Shown one piece after another: positions 8,634-15,474 of a stretch of DNA of 20,946 nucleotides. Under the pieces are notes generated by a model. That model made no database searches. It saw nothing but the letters and a program-made list of their open reading frames with translations, and had not been told where the DNA came from. The DNA lies in NCBI GenBank assembly GCA_002490315.1, contig DLKG01000065.1, forward strand, positions 20,641-41,586. The letters are read 5' to 3'. Within the stretch, counting starts at the first letter, position 1. The number at the start of each line of letters is the position of its first letter. The position numbers were made by a program, and so were the translations under genes. The stretch is from Prevotella sp. UBA7594 (GTDB lineage Bacteria > Bacteroidota > Bacteroidia > Bacteroidales > Bacteroidaceae).

Positions 8634-8641
8634 TACCTTTG
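8634..8641 (+). promoter_or_regulatory. Bacteroidetes -7 element for the FadL-family gene
   Basis: TACCTTTG matches TAnnTTTG exactly, 24 bp before the ATG at 8666. It is the same octamer as the promoter of the small transcript at 10987. The -33 region is not a clear TTTG. Its position argues against an upstream in-frame start at 8639, which would lie within the box. Confidence 0.7.
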
Positions 8642-8665
8642 CAACCAATTTCTAAGGTAATTAAG

Positions 8666-10231
8666 ATGAATAAGTTAAAATTTGTTTGCTTGACAGCAGC
8701 GATTGCATCAAGCAGTGCCTCGTTTGCAGGAGGACTTCTCACCAACACAAATCAGAACGTAGCATTCAACCGTATGATGAGCCGTGAGGCTTCAATAGGT
8801 ATTGACGGTGTTTACTACAACCCGGCAGGCGTTGTGTTCATGGGCGATGGTCATCATCTCTCTATCAACTGGCAGCTTGCCTATCAGAGCCGCACAATAA
8901 AGAACGACTATCAGCTGTTCAATTATAACGCAGCCAACCCCACCACGCCACGCGTGACAAAGGGCAAGGCGTTCGCTCCCGTCATCCCCTCTTTCCAGTA
9001 TGCTTACAACAAGGGACGATGGTCGTTCCAAGGTAACTTTGCCCTGACGGGTGGCGGTGGAAAGTGTACATTCGACAACGGACTCGGCTCTTTCGAGCGT
9101 GTCGTTGCCAACATCGGATTGCTCGGCAACTCTCTCGCGCCCTACATGGGACGCATCCTGCCCACTAATCCAAACGTGCCCAACCCCGCTACGAAGCAGA
9201 TGGGAGGCTATCAGTACTCTTACAATAGCTATATGCACGGCAGACAGTATTACTTCGGACTGTCGCTCGGAGCTGCCTACAAAATCAACGAGCATCTCGC
9301 AGTGGCAGCTGGCGTGCGTGGTATCTACGCCACATGCAACTACTACGGATACGTTAAAGACATCGCCTTTGTAGGAGCAGGCGGCAACAAACTTCCCCTT
9401 TCTGCCATCGTTGACCCCAACGATCCGAGAAGCTCCGACATTGAGCTCAATACCGACCAAAGCGGCTTTGGCGTGACGCCTTTCATAGGCGTCGACTACA
9501 AGACCGGACGCTGGAATTTCTCTGCCAAATATGAGTTCAAGACGCGTCTTCGCCTCAAGAACAAAGGAACTGTCATCAGTCCTGTCGCCAAACTCGGCGA
9601 AGTTGGTACAAACCTCGCTGCCTACGGAGTGCCAGTGCAGGCATTGCAAGCCATAGCTCCAAGCATCAATGAGGCAAAGGACAACATCAACCATCTCATC
9701 GCTGAGTACGACGAGGAGCAGAACAAAAAAGTCGTTGGCGACATCCCTGCCTATCTCACTCTCGGCGTAGGCTACAAGCCTGTTGATGCCCTCCGCGTAA
9801 ATGTGGGCTTCCACTGGTTTGATGACAAGAATTCCACAACAACTTACCGCTTCACTGACCACGAAGGCAATAGCAACAAGGTGTACCGTCACAAGAAGCT
9901 CGACCGCGGTACGCTGGAGTACAACGCCGGCGTTGAATACGACATCAACAAGAAGTTCACGGTCAGCACAGGATGGCAATGCACGAGCTACGGACTTACT
10001 TCCGACTACATGGACGACAAGTCCTTCGTGACAAGTTCCAACTCCGTAGCAGTCGGTGGCGTCTATCACATCAACAAGAAGATGGCTATCCAGGCTGCCT
10101 ACTTCCACACCTTCTACAACCACATGAAGACATCGGAAGAAGTGAATCTCGGAACGTCGAAGATCAGCTATGACTCCGATTATACACGCAACAACAACGT
10201 GTTCGCCGTTGGACTTGACATCAACTTCTAA
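8666..10231 (+). CDS. FadL/OmpP1/TodX family outer-membrane transporter
   Basis: A 521-residue outer-membrane beta-barrel predicted to take up hydrophobic compounds such as long-chain fatty acids. The start is set at MNKLKFVCLTAAIASS, giving a signal peptide with cleavage around SASFA-GG. The N-terminal segment has the FadL-family signature of a conserved Ala/Ser-rich stretch followed by YYNPAG (about 49-54), which forms the plug. The rest is alternating strand-like sequence ending in an aromatic terminal residue (GLDINF), the usual outer-membrane assembly signal. It is flanked by its own promoter box and a strong terminator and is therefore probably monocistronic. The substrate is unknown. 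Confidence 0.9.
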   Translation: MNKLKFVCLTAAIASSSASFAGGLLTNTNQNVAFNRMMSREASIGIDGVYYNPAGVVFMGDGHHLSINWQLAYQSRTIKNDYQLFNYNAANPTTPRVTKGKAFAPVIPSFQYAYNKGRWSFQGNFALTGGGGKCTFDNGLGSFERVVANIGLLGNSLAPYMGRILPTNPNVPNPATKQMGGYQYSYNSYMHGRQYYFGLSLGAAYKINEHLAVAAGVRGIYATCNYYGYVKDIAFVGAGGNKLPLSAIVDPNDPRSSDIELNTDQSGFGVTPFIGVDYKTGRWNFSAKYEFKTRLRLKNKGTVISPVAKLGEVGTNLAAYGVPVQALQAIAPSINEAKDNINHLIAEYDEEQNKKVVGDIPAYLTLGVGYKPVDALRVNVGFHWFDDKNSTTTYRFTDHEGNSNKVYRHKKLDRGTLEYNAGVEYDINKKFTVSTGWQCTSYGLTSDYMDDKSFVTSSNSVAVGGVYHINKKMAIQAAYFHTFYNHMKTSEEVNLGTSKISYDSDYTRNNNVFAVGLDINF

Positions 10232-10286
10232 CAGCAGGCAAGCGATATTTGCCGCTTTTTAATAGATAAAGTAGTCTATCTACCAT

Positions 10287-10324
10287 AAAAGGTTCATCCG
10301 TTATTTTCCGGATGAACCTTTTTT
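10287..10324 (+). terminator. Terminator after the FadL-family gene
   Basis: A perfect stem AAGGTTCATCCG (10289-10300) with CGGATGAACCTT (10309-10320), extended by AAAA/TTTT pairs, with an 8-nt loop and a T run. The A run on the left means it could also work on the minus strand. Confidence 0.85.
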
Positions 10325-10429
10325 CTTGGTATGGGGTAGGGCTTTACAGGTTGTTAAAACACAACAATATTATATGAGCCTTTGCCCAAATAGCGTCCGT
10401 AAGGAAAAAGCTTGTTGCTAAAAACGAGA

Positions 10430-10462
10430 AAAGGCAGTTTCGAATATTCCGAAACTGCCTTT
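10430..10462. terminator. Second terminator-like hairpin, possibly ending the minus-strand small transcript
   Basis: A perfect 13-bp stem AAAGGCAGTTTCG (10430-10442) with CGAAACTGCCTTT (10450-10462) and a 7-nt loop. On the minus strand it is followed by TTTTCTCGTTTTT, a plausible terminator tail for the small-peptide transcript. On the plus strand it would back up the terminator at 10287. Confidence 0.75.
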
Positions 10463-10574
10463 CTTATTTAACTATTTCTATGTTTTCTCTTTAAAAAAAA
10501 CTTTTTTCTCCTTTAAGTAGAAGGTTTCAAAGCGTTTGACTTCCGCTCCGCCTCCTTAATGGGAGGACAAACGA

Positions 10575-10652
10575 TTATTTATCGTTGCCTTCTCCCCACA
10601 TACCTATTGCAGCACTTGCTGCAAATAGGGTCATCATCATTGTCATCAACAT
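10575..10652 (-). CDS. Small hydrophobic peptide, 25 residues, unknown
   Basis: I do not recognise this gene. The ATG at 10652 opens a 25-codon frame ending in TAA at 10575. The peptide begins MLMTMMMTLF, continues through an Ala/Ser/Gly-rich hydrophobic stretch to residue 18, and ends in a polar WGEGNDK tail. It resembles a single membrane span or a minimal signal-peptide-like protein. Support comes from context: a full promoter about 330 bp upstream, no AUG in the leader except a two-codon uORF (Met-Val-stop, 10664-10672) immediately before it, and hairpins downstream. There is no strong ribosome binding site; the segment before the ATG is AAAGTAGAAAG. Alternatively the unit is a small RNA and the frame is incidental. 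Confidence 0.5.
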   Translation of the reverse strand: MLMTMMMTLFAASAAIGMWGEGNDK

Positions 10653-10981
10653 AACTTTCTACTTTAAACCATTATAACTACTAAACCTAAAAACCTAATA
10701 CCTAACAACTAACCTTGGTTGAATTTCAAAACCTAATCCTATTGATTGTTACCTTACTACAATCTTACCTAACCTTAAAACTAATCCTTTAATGTATCCT
10801 GGACCTAATGGTCTTCCTAATCTTTTACCTTCTTTAAAGTTACCTGAATATCTTCTTTACCTTACTTCTTTAGTTTTTCCTGAATCTTTATTACCTCTGA
10901 AAGCTTATCCTATTGAAATGTATTTATACCTTTTAAATGTTGTTATTGTCAATCGGTTGCCTCACGGTTCCCTTGTTTTGA
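10653..10981 (-). ncRNA. Long C-depleted, AUG-free leader of the small-peptide transcript
   Basis: On the minus strand this stretch would be the 5' untranslated region of the 25-residue peptide gene. Between 10661 and 10950 I count 21 C in 290 nt of the transcribed sense. There is no AUG until the tiny uORF at 10672. The sequence is purine-rich, with a dozen or more AGGT/TTAGG-like motifs and a 36-nt quasi-repeat centred on ATTCAGG (10879-10885 and 10843-10849). The transcript's 5' end may fold through GTCAA/TTGAC. It fits no RNA family I know. The exact start site is inferred from the promoter. Confidence 0.45.
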
Positions 10982-10986
10982 CGATG

Positions 10987-11017
10987 CAAAGGTACAATTG
11001 TTTGCGTACACACACAA
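10987..11017 (-). promoter_or_regulatory. Promoter of the small-peptide transcript (TTG-N20-TACCTTTG)
   Basis: On the minus strand TTG (11015-11017) is separated by exactly 20 nt from TACCTTTG (10987-10994), an ideal Bacteroidetes -33/-7 pair. Transcription should start near 10980. The nearest genes are priA, ending at 11097, and the peptide gene at 10652, so the promoter serves the intergenic unit. Confidence 0.75.
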
Positions 11018-11096
11018 GCTTTATAAGCATTTTTTTGCTTAAACAGCGTCGTTATTGACATATATCAAAGCGATTGTGCGCGTTAACAATATAACA

Positions 11097-13373
11097 TCAC
11101 ATGGGGTCAACGTCGAAGAATACGGTGAGTGTGGCGTAGCGGCGATCGGTGAGAAGAGCCTCTTTAGTGGCTCTCATGCAGCGTCTTGCAAGACTGAGAT
11201 TGATGCCGAGTTCGAGTTTAAGCACTATCTTTCTTATCGATTCTGTCTTGACGCGAGCCACGGAAGGCTTGTCCGGACCGAGTACACGCTCACCAAACGA
11301 CTGCCTAAGGCGTGAGGCAAGTTCTATGGCAGCCGTCTCCACGAGGCGTTCGTCGCGATGGCGCAGATAGACATACACGAGATGACAGAAGGGAGGATAG
11401 CGGAACATGCGGCGCTCTTCAAGCAAGTCGCGTGAGAAAGAAGTGAAGTCGGAGCCCACAACTTGATGGATGACGGGCAAGTCAGGACTTTTCGTCTGGA
11501 GTATTACGAGTCCGCGCTCGCCGCGTCTGCCCGCCCTGCCGCTCACTTGCGACAGCATTTGGAAAGCGTGCTCATAGGCACGGAAGTCGGGATAGTTGAG
11601 AAGATTGTCAGCATTTAGTATGCCGACAACCTTCACGTTGCCGAAATCGAGTCCCTTCGAAATCATCTGCGTTCCAATGAGGATGTCGGTGCGTCCGGCA
11701 GAGAAGTCCCTTATGATGCGTGAGTACGCCCCGGCGGAGCGCGTCGTGTCGAGATCCATGCGTGCTATGCGGGCGTCGGGAAACAGCTCGTGCACACGGT
11801 CCTCAATCTTCTCCGTGCCGTATCCTCTGCCAATGAGCTCCGTGCTTTCGCAGTTGGGACACTGCCGCGGCACGGCATACGTATAGCCGCAGTAGTGGCA
11901 AGTGAGTAGATTCTGCAGGCGATGGTAGGTGAGCGACACGTCACAGTTCTTGCACTTGGGTACCCATCCGCACACCTTGCACTCCACCATTGGCGCAAAT
12001 CCTCTCCGGTTCTGGAACAATATCACCTGCTTCTTGTCGCGCAAGGCAGCGCGCATCGTCTCAAGAAGGTCGGGCGAGAAGGCTCCGCGCATCATCTTGC
12101 GGCGATAGAGATCCTTGATGTCGACGACGCGTATCTCCGGAAGTGCCACATCCTTGTAGCGCGTCGTCAGTTTCACGTAGCCGTATTTGCCCATGGAGGC
12201 ATTGTAAAAACTCTCCATCGACGGCGTGGCAGTACCGAGTAGCACCTTTGCCCCGTCGTACATACGGGCAAGCATAATGGCAGCCGACCGTGCATGATAG
12301 CGTGGAGCAGGGTCTTGCTGCTTGAAAGACGTCTCGTGTTCTTCGTCGACAATGACGAGTCCGAGGCGCGAGAAAGGCAGGAAGACAGCGCTGCGTGCTC
12401 CGAGCACCACGTCGTAAGGTTCTGCAGAGAGCTGTTTCTTCCATATCTCCACGCGCTCAGCGTCGCTATATTTTGAATGGTAGATGCCGAGGCGGTTGCC
12501 AAAGACGCGCTGCAGGCGGTCGGTCATCTGCACGGTGAGGGCTATCTCCGGCAGCAGATAGAGCACCTGCTTGCCTTCGTTGATAGCTTTCTGTATGAGG
12601 TGGATGTAGATTTCTGTCTTGCCGCTCGACGTTACTCCATGCAGCAGCACCACGTTTTTCTCTTCAAAAAGTCTCTCCACGCTGTCCTTCGCCTGCTGTT
12701 GTGCAGGGCTAAGCTGCTGTATTAGTTCCGGATGGGCACTGCCTAAGTGGTTGAGTCTTCCCACTTCCCGATGGTATATCTCAAGGTATTTTCTGTTTAT
12801 GAGTTGTCTCAGCACGGCATCTGACGCCCCAGAGGCGTTCTGCAGTTCGTCGTAAGCAATCTCTTGGATGTGCTGTGGGGGCCTTTCACCGTCGATTTCG
12901 TCCCAATGTGACAGTTGCAGATAGGTGTTGAACGTCTCGTGTTGCTTGTACGCCTTGGAGAGAATGGAGAGCACGAGATGCAGCGACTGTTCCGAACGTA
13001 GGTTGGCAGGAAGCGTCACGCAGCGCACCGTCTTCGGACGATAGTTCTCCTCAGCCTTCAGTCCGGCAGGCAGCGCCGCCTTGAACACGTCGCCAAGAGG
13101 CGCCATGTAGTAGTCGGCAATCCATTGCCAGAGTTTCATCTGTCGCTCCGTGAGCACCGGTTCCTGGTCAATAACCTGAAGGATGTCGCGTGTAGCAAAC
13201 TGCGGCTTGCGTTCGTGAAGTTCCACAGCCATCGCCGTGTAGGTCTTCGACTTGCCAAGAGGCACGAGCACACGCACGCCAAGGCGCACCTGCGACGCCA
13301 ACGACTCAGGCACGGAATAGGTGAACACGCCTTCGAGAGGCAGGGGAAGAATCACATCTACGTATTGCATCAT
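11097..13373 (-). CDS. priA: Primosomal protein N', replication restart helicase PriA
   Basis: A 758-residue superfamily 2 DNA helicase that reloads the replicative helicase at stalled forks. The start is set at 13373 (or the adjacent ATG at 13370, MQYVDVILPLPL), because the family begins there; the open frame upstream (to 13481) is unlike PriA. Visible motifs are the N-terminal 3'-DNA-binding domain, Walker A GVTSSGKT (246-253), DEEH (343-346), GTATPS (380-385), two zinc sites formed by Cys465, 468, 474, 477 and Cys492, 495, 505, 508, the GTQMISKGLDF motif (567-577) and QVSGRAGRRG (609-618). It is complete. It lies downstream of the type IX locus on the same strand but is separated by 345 bp with a large hairpin. 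Confidence 0.97.
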   Translation of the reverse strand: MMQYVDVILPLPLEGVFTYSVPESLASQVRLGVRVLVPLGKSKTYTAMAVELHERKPQFATRDILQVIDQEPVLTERQMKLWQWIADYYMAPLGDVFKAALPAGLKAEENYRPKTVRCVTLPANLRSEQSLHLVLSILSKAYKQHETFNTYLQLSHWDEIDGERPPQHIQEIAYDELQNASGASDAVLRQLINRKYLEIYHREVGRLNHLGSAHPELIQQLSPAQQQAKDSVERLFEEKNVVLLHGVTSSGKTEIYIHLIQKAINEGKQVLYLLPEIALTVQMTDRLQRVFGNRLGIYHSKYSDAERVEIWKKQLSAEPYDVVLGARSAVFLPFSRLGLVIVDEEHETSFKQQDPAPRYHARSAAIMLARMYDGAKVLLGTATPSMESFYNASMGKYGYVKLTTRYKDVALPEIRVVDIKDLYRRKMMRGAFSPDLLETMRAALRDKKQVILFQNRRGFAPMVECKVCGWVPKCKNCDVSLTYHRLQNLLTCHYCGYTYAVPRQCPNCESTELIGRGYGTEKIEDRVHELFPDARIARMDLDTTRSAGAYSRIIRDFSAGRTDILIGTQMISKGLDFGNVKVVGILNADNLLNYPDFRAYEHAFQMLSQVSGRAGRRGERGLVILQTKSPDLPVIHQVVGSDFTSFSRDLLEERRMFRYPPFCHLVYVYLRHRDERLVETAAIELASRLRQSFGERVLGPDKPSVARVKTESIRKIVLKLELGINLSLARRCMRATKEALLTDRRYATLTVFFDVDPM

Positions 13374-13516
13374 GACATAGTTTAAATGTGAACCGCCGCT
13401 AAGCCAAAGACTTATTGGCATTTCAAATACGTTTTCAATAAAAGGAATGTTGTGTAGACCAGCATTCTTGTGGGGTGACAACCGGCAGAGTCGTCCGTAA
13501 GAGTACTCGGATTAAC

Positions 13517-13596
13517 TGGTAGAGGGGACGACCTCGCCCCCGATATGCAAGAAAGAACGTTTCTCTTTGCTGGAAGCGAGGGCGTCCCCTCTACCA
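13517..13596. repeat. REP-like long hairpin between priA and the beta-barrel gene
   Basis: The 21-bp arms 13517-13537 and 13576-13596 are complementary with one mismatch (core TGGTAGAGGGGACG). Part of the interior, such as GCAAGAAA against TTTCTCTTTGC, can also pair. The GCGAGGGCG...CCCCTCT pattern is shared with the repeats upstream of porP, so it is the same family. It sits after the last gene of the por cluster and before priA, where it could stop readthrough or stabilise the mRNA 3' end. The rest of 13374-13718 holds the octamer array at 13634 and no gene. Confidence 0.8.
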
Positions 13597-13633
13597 ATCT
13601 TTATTCAGGTTTCGCAAGTTTGCCTTGCTCAAC

Positions 13634-13688
13634 AGTAGACAAGTAAACAAGTAGGCAAGTAGACGAGTAGACAAGATACGAGTAAATA
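13634..13688. repeat. Octamer tandem array (AGTAGACA type)
   Basis: About seven consecutive, degenerate units near AGTAGACA, starting at 13634, 13642, 13650, 13658 and 13666 and decaying to 13688. It lies 30 bp past the stop of the beta-barrel gene. The unit is closely related to the AGTTGACG octamers between gldL and gldM. Confidence 0.8.
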
Positions 13689-13718
13689 AGGAAATATGCC
13701 TTTTCTACAGATATCCTT

Positions 13719-14345
13719 TTAGAAGTAGTAGGCGAGACCAATCTGCCAAGCGTTCGTGCGTCCGCCATTCTTCGTGATGTTGGCAAGCTTCAAGTCGCCA
13801 GTTCTGCCACAAGCGATGTTGTAGTTGGCCGACAGCTGGAGATGGTTGATAAGTGTTACGCCAGCTCCGACGTTGACGCTGAACTGCGACGACTTGAGTT
13901 TCCACTCTGTGGCAGGATTTATTTCCTGCGTCTTGTCGCCGACGTTAAAGCCAAACTGCGGACCGGCGAAGAAGAATATGTTGGCCAGGCTGCCCAAGCC
14001 GATGCCATAGCGCAGATTGATAGGAATCTCTATCGACTGTCGCTTGAGGCTTTTAGAGCCGGGCAATTCATTGTTGCTCTCGTCGAGCGGCAGAGCCACC
14101 TTAGCCTCACGCTGGTCGTAGAGCGCCGAAGCGTCGATGCCGAGTCCGACGATGGGGAGAGTGAATTTAACGGTGGGGCCGATGAAGAAGCCCGTGCGGT
14201 TGTTGGCGTCGAGCACCTTTGAGTCGATGCTCATGCTTGTGACGTTGACACCGCCCTTCAGACCAAACTGTATACCAGCCTGAGCTGTGTTGGCTTGGAA
14301 GAGCATCGCCAAGGCGATTGCTGCTGATGCGAATAGTTTTCTCAT
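13719..14345 (-). CDS. Small outer-membrane beta-barrel protein (PorT-like porin family)
   Basis: A 208-residue protein with a clear signal peptide (MRKLFASAAIALAMLF, cleavage after AQA at about 23). The mature part starts GIQFGLKGGVNV and consists of alternating amphipathic strands ending in LAYYF, the aromatic C-terminus used for outer-membrane insertion. This matches the Bacteroidetes small beta-barrel families (OMP_b-brl / PorT-like). It starts 49 bp after the gldN stop on the same strand and is probably the last gene of the por operon, so a link to type IX secretion is plausible. I cannot say whether it is an orthologue of PorT itself. A REP-like hairpin follows. Confidence 0.8.
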   Translation of the reverse strand: MRKLFASAAIALAMLFQANTAQAGIQFGLKGGVNVTSMSIDSKVLDANNRTGFFIGPTVKFTLPIVGLGIDASALYDQREAKVALPLDESNNELPGSKSLKRQSIEIPINLRYGIGLGSLANIFFFAGPQFGFNVGDKTQEINPATEWKLKSSQFSVNVGAGVTLINHLQLSANYNIACGRTGDLKLANITKNGGRTNAWQIGLAYYF

Positions 14346-14394
14346 ACCTTTATTGGAGTTTTATGTGTTAAACGTGTAGTTAAGTTGCGTAACA

Positions 14395-15447
14395 TTAGTG
14401 GCGCTGGCGACGCACCGTTACACGTGCGCTGCCGGAAGGCTGCGACGACTGCGACGAAGAGCGCTGTTTTTTCACCTTCTGCGTCTTCTTCGCGCCAGAG
14501 GCAGAGTCACCGGCGCGGCGGTTCTTCTTCCGTGCTGCCTTCAGCGCCTTCTTGTCAAGCTTGGCGATGCTGTCGAGCGAGTCCTTAGGCTCAGGCTCAC
14601 CCCAGACGTGCTGCTCAAAGTCAGCCAGTTCCTTCTCAATGCGCTTCTGCTCCTTCGTCATAGCAGAATCCGTCGGACAATACTGCGCGAGCGTCTTGCC
14701 GAGCATGTTTGTCGTCTTGTAGATTTTGCCCTTGTACATGTTCTTCGTGAAGTAGTCGTCCATGGACATCGTGGCAGCATTGTTGAGATTGCTCGTCATG
14801 ATAGTCTGCTTGGTGAGGAACGGTGCGAGGTCGTCGTATCTCACCCAGAAGAGCGGATAGCTTGTGGCGGCGTCGCCGAAGTCGTCCTCACGCTTCAGAA
14901 TCGGACACAAAGCCAGCACCTTCGTGTGGAAAGCCGAGTTGCGGTCGTCGTAGTAGGCCGACTCCTTGATGTAGTAGGCAGTCACTTCACGCGAAGGAAT
15001 GTCGCTGTCGTCGATGCGGATGCCGCGGTCGGTGCGTTCGTAGAAGATGTGGTAGTTGTCGAGAAACGACTTCAGATTGATTTTCGAGGCGTCGTCAAAC
15101 ACCTCGTTGCCGTCGAGCCTATATTCGTAGGCAGGTATGGAGCGCTTTAGCACGAGCTTGAAGATATACGTGAAGAGGTTCATCTGCGAGCCAACCGGCT
15201 CCACGGGGTAGTAGAGTCCGGCATTGGCGTCCTCCGTCAGGTTTATCTCACGATAGATGTCGCGCCGCCACGTCACGTCCTCGTCCATGGCCTTCTGCGT
15301 GGGGAAGGAAATCTGCGCGCGCACGCTCAGTCCCTGGTCCTTCTGCTGAGTCTGTTGCGCCTGTTCGCGCCGACGTGCCGCAGGCTGTGCCGACACCATG
15401 TCGGCACAGAAGAGAGCGGCAAGCAATATTGTCAGTATTTTCTTCAT
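14395..15447 (-). CDS. gldN: Type IX secretion system protein GldN/PorN
   Basis: A 350-residue periplasmic protein that with GldK forms the ring under the outer membrane. The signal peptide MKKILTILLAALFCADMVSA is followed by Gln. The conserved GldN core runs from about 40 to 285 (WRRDIYREINL, NLFTYIFKLV, YYIKESAYYDDRNSAFHTKVLALCPI, LFWVRYDD). The C-terminal 60 residues are Lys/Arg/Ser-rich and low in complexity (KKALKAARKKNRRAGD and on), beyond the conserved core. It starts 27 bp after the gldM stop, so it is co-transcribed. The PKLMN order identifies it securely. Confidence 0.94.
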   Translation of the reverse strand: MKKILTILLAALFCADMVSAQPAARRREQAQQTQQKDQGLSVRAQISFPTQKAMDEDVTWRRDIYREINLTEDANAGLYYPVEPVGSQMNLFTYIFKLVLKRSIPAYEYRLDGNEVFDDASKINLKSFLDNYHIFYERTDRGIRIDDSDIPSREVTAYYIKESAYYDDRNSAFHTKVLALCPILKREDDFGDAATSYPLFWVRYDDLAPFLTKQTIMTSNLNNAATMSMDDYFTKNMYKGKIYKTTNMLGKTLAQYCPTDSAMTKEQKRIEKELADFEQHVWGEPEPKDSLDSIAKLDKKALKAARKKNRRAGDSASGAKKTQKVKKQRSSSQSSQPSGSARVTVRRQRH

Positions 15448-15474
15448 TGTTTCTTGGATATTATTGATAAGCCT

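Larger units (their letters stand above)
8203..8665. other. Intergenic region between the HD phosphodiesterase and FadL-family genes
   Basis: No gene is supported here. It holds a terminator (8324-8361), a two-copy direct repeat (8412-8434 and 8447-8469), an 8-bp hairpin TGCACAAA/TTTGTGCA (8538-8561) and the TACCTTTG promoter box of the downstream gene (8634-8641). The stretch 8203-8323 shows nothing I can name. Confidence 0.6.

Noticed and set aside
8792..10123. Antisense open frame of 443 codons opposite the FadL-family gene
   Set aside because: Shadow of the real gene; the plus frame has a signal peptide, family signature and barrel end.
10792..11058. Open frame of 88 codons on the plus strand, Leu/Pro/Tyr-rich, through the C-rich intergenic stretch
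   Set aside because: It is stop-free for longer than chance might give, but its composition follows the G-poor low-complexity DNA, it runs across the minus-strand promoter, and its codon use (T/A-ending) is unlike neighbouring genes. The minus-strand unit explains the region better. Protein evidence would change this.
13374..13481. N-terminal extension of PriA
   Set aside because: The first 36 residues do not resemble PriA, whose conserved N-terminus starts at MQYVDVILPLPL.
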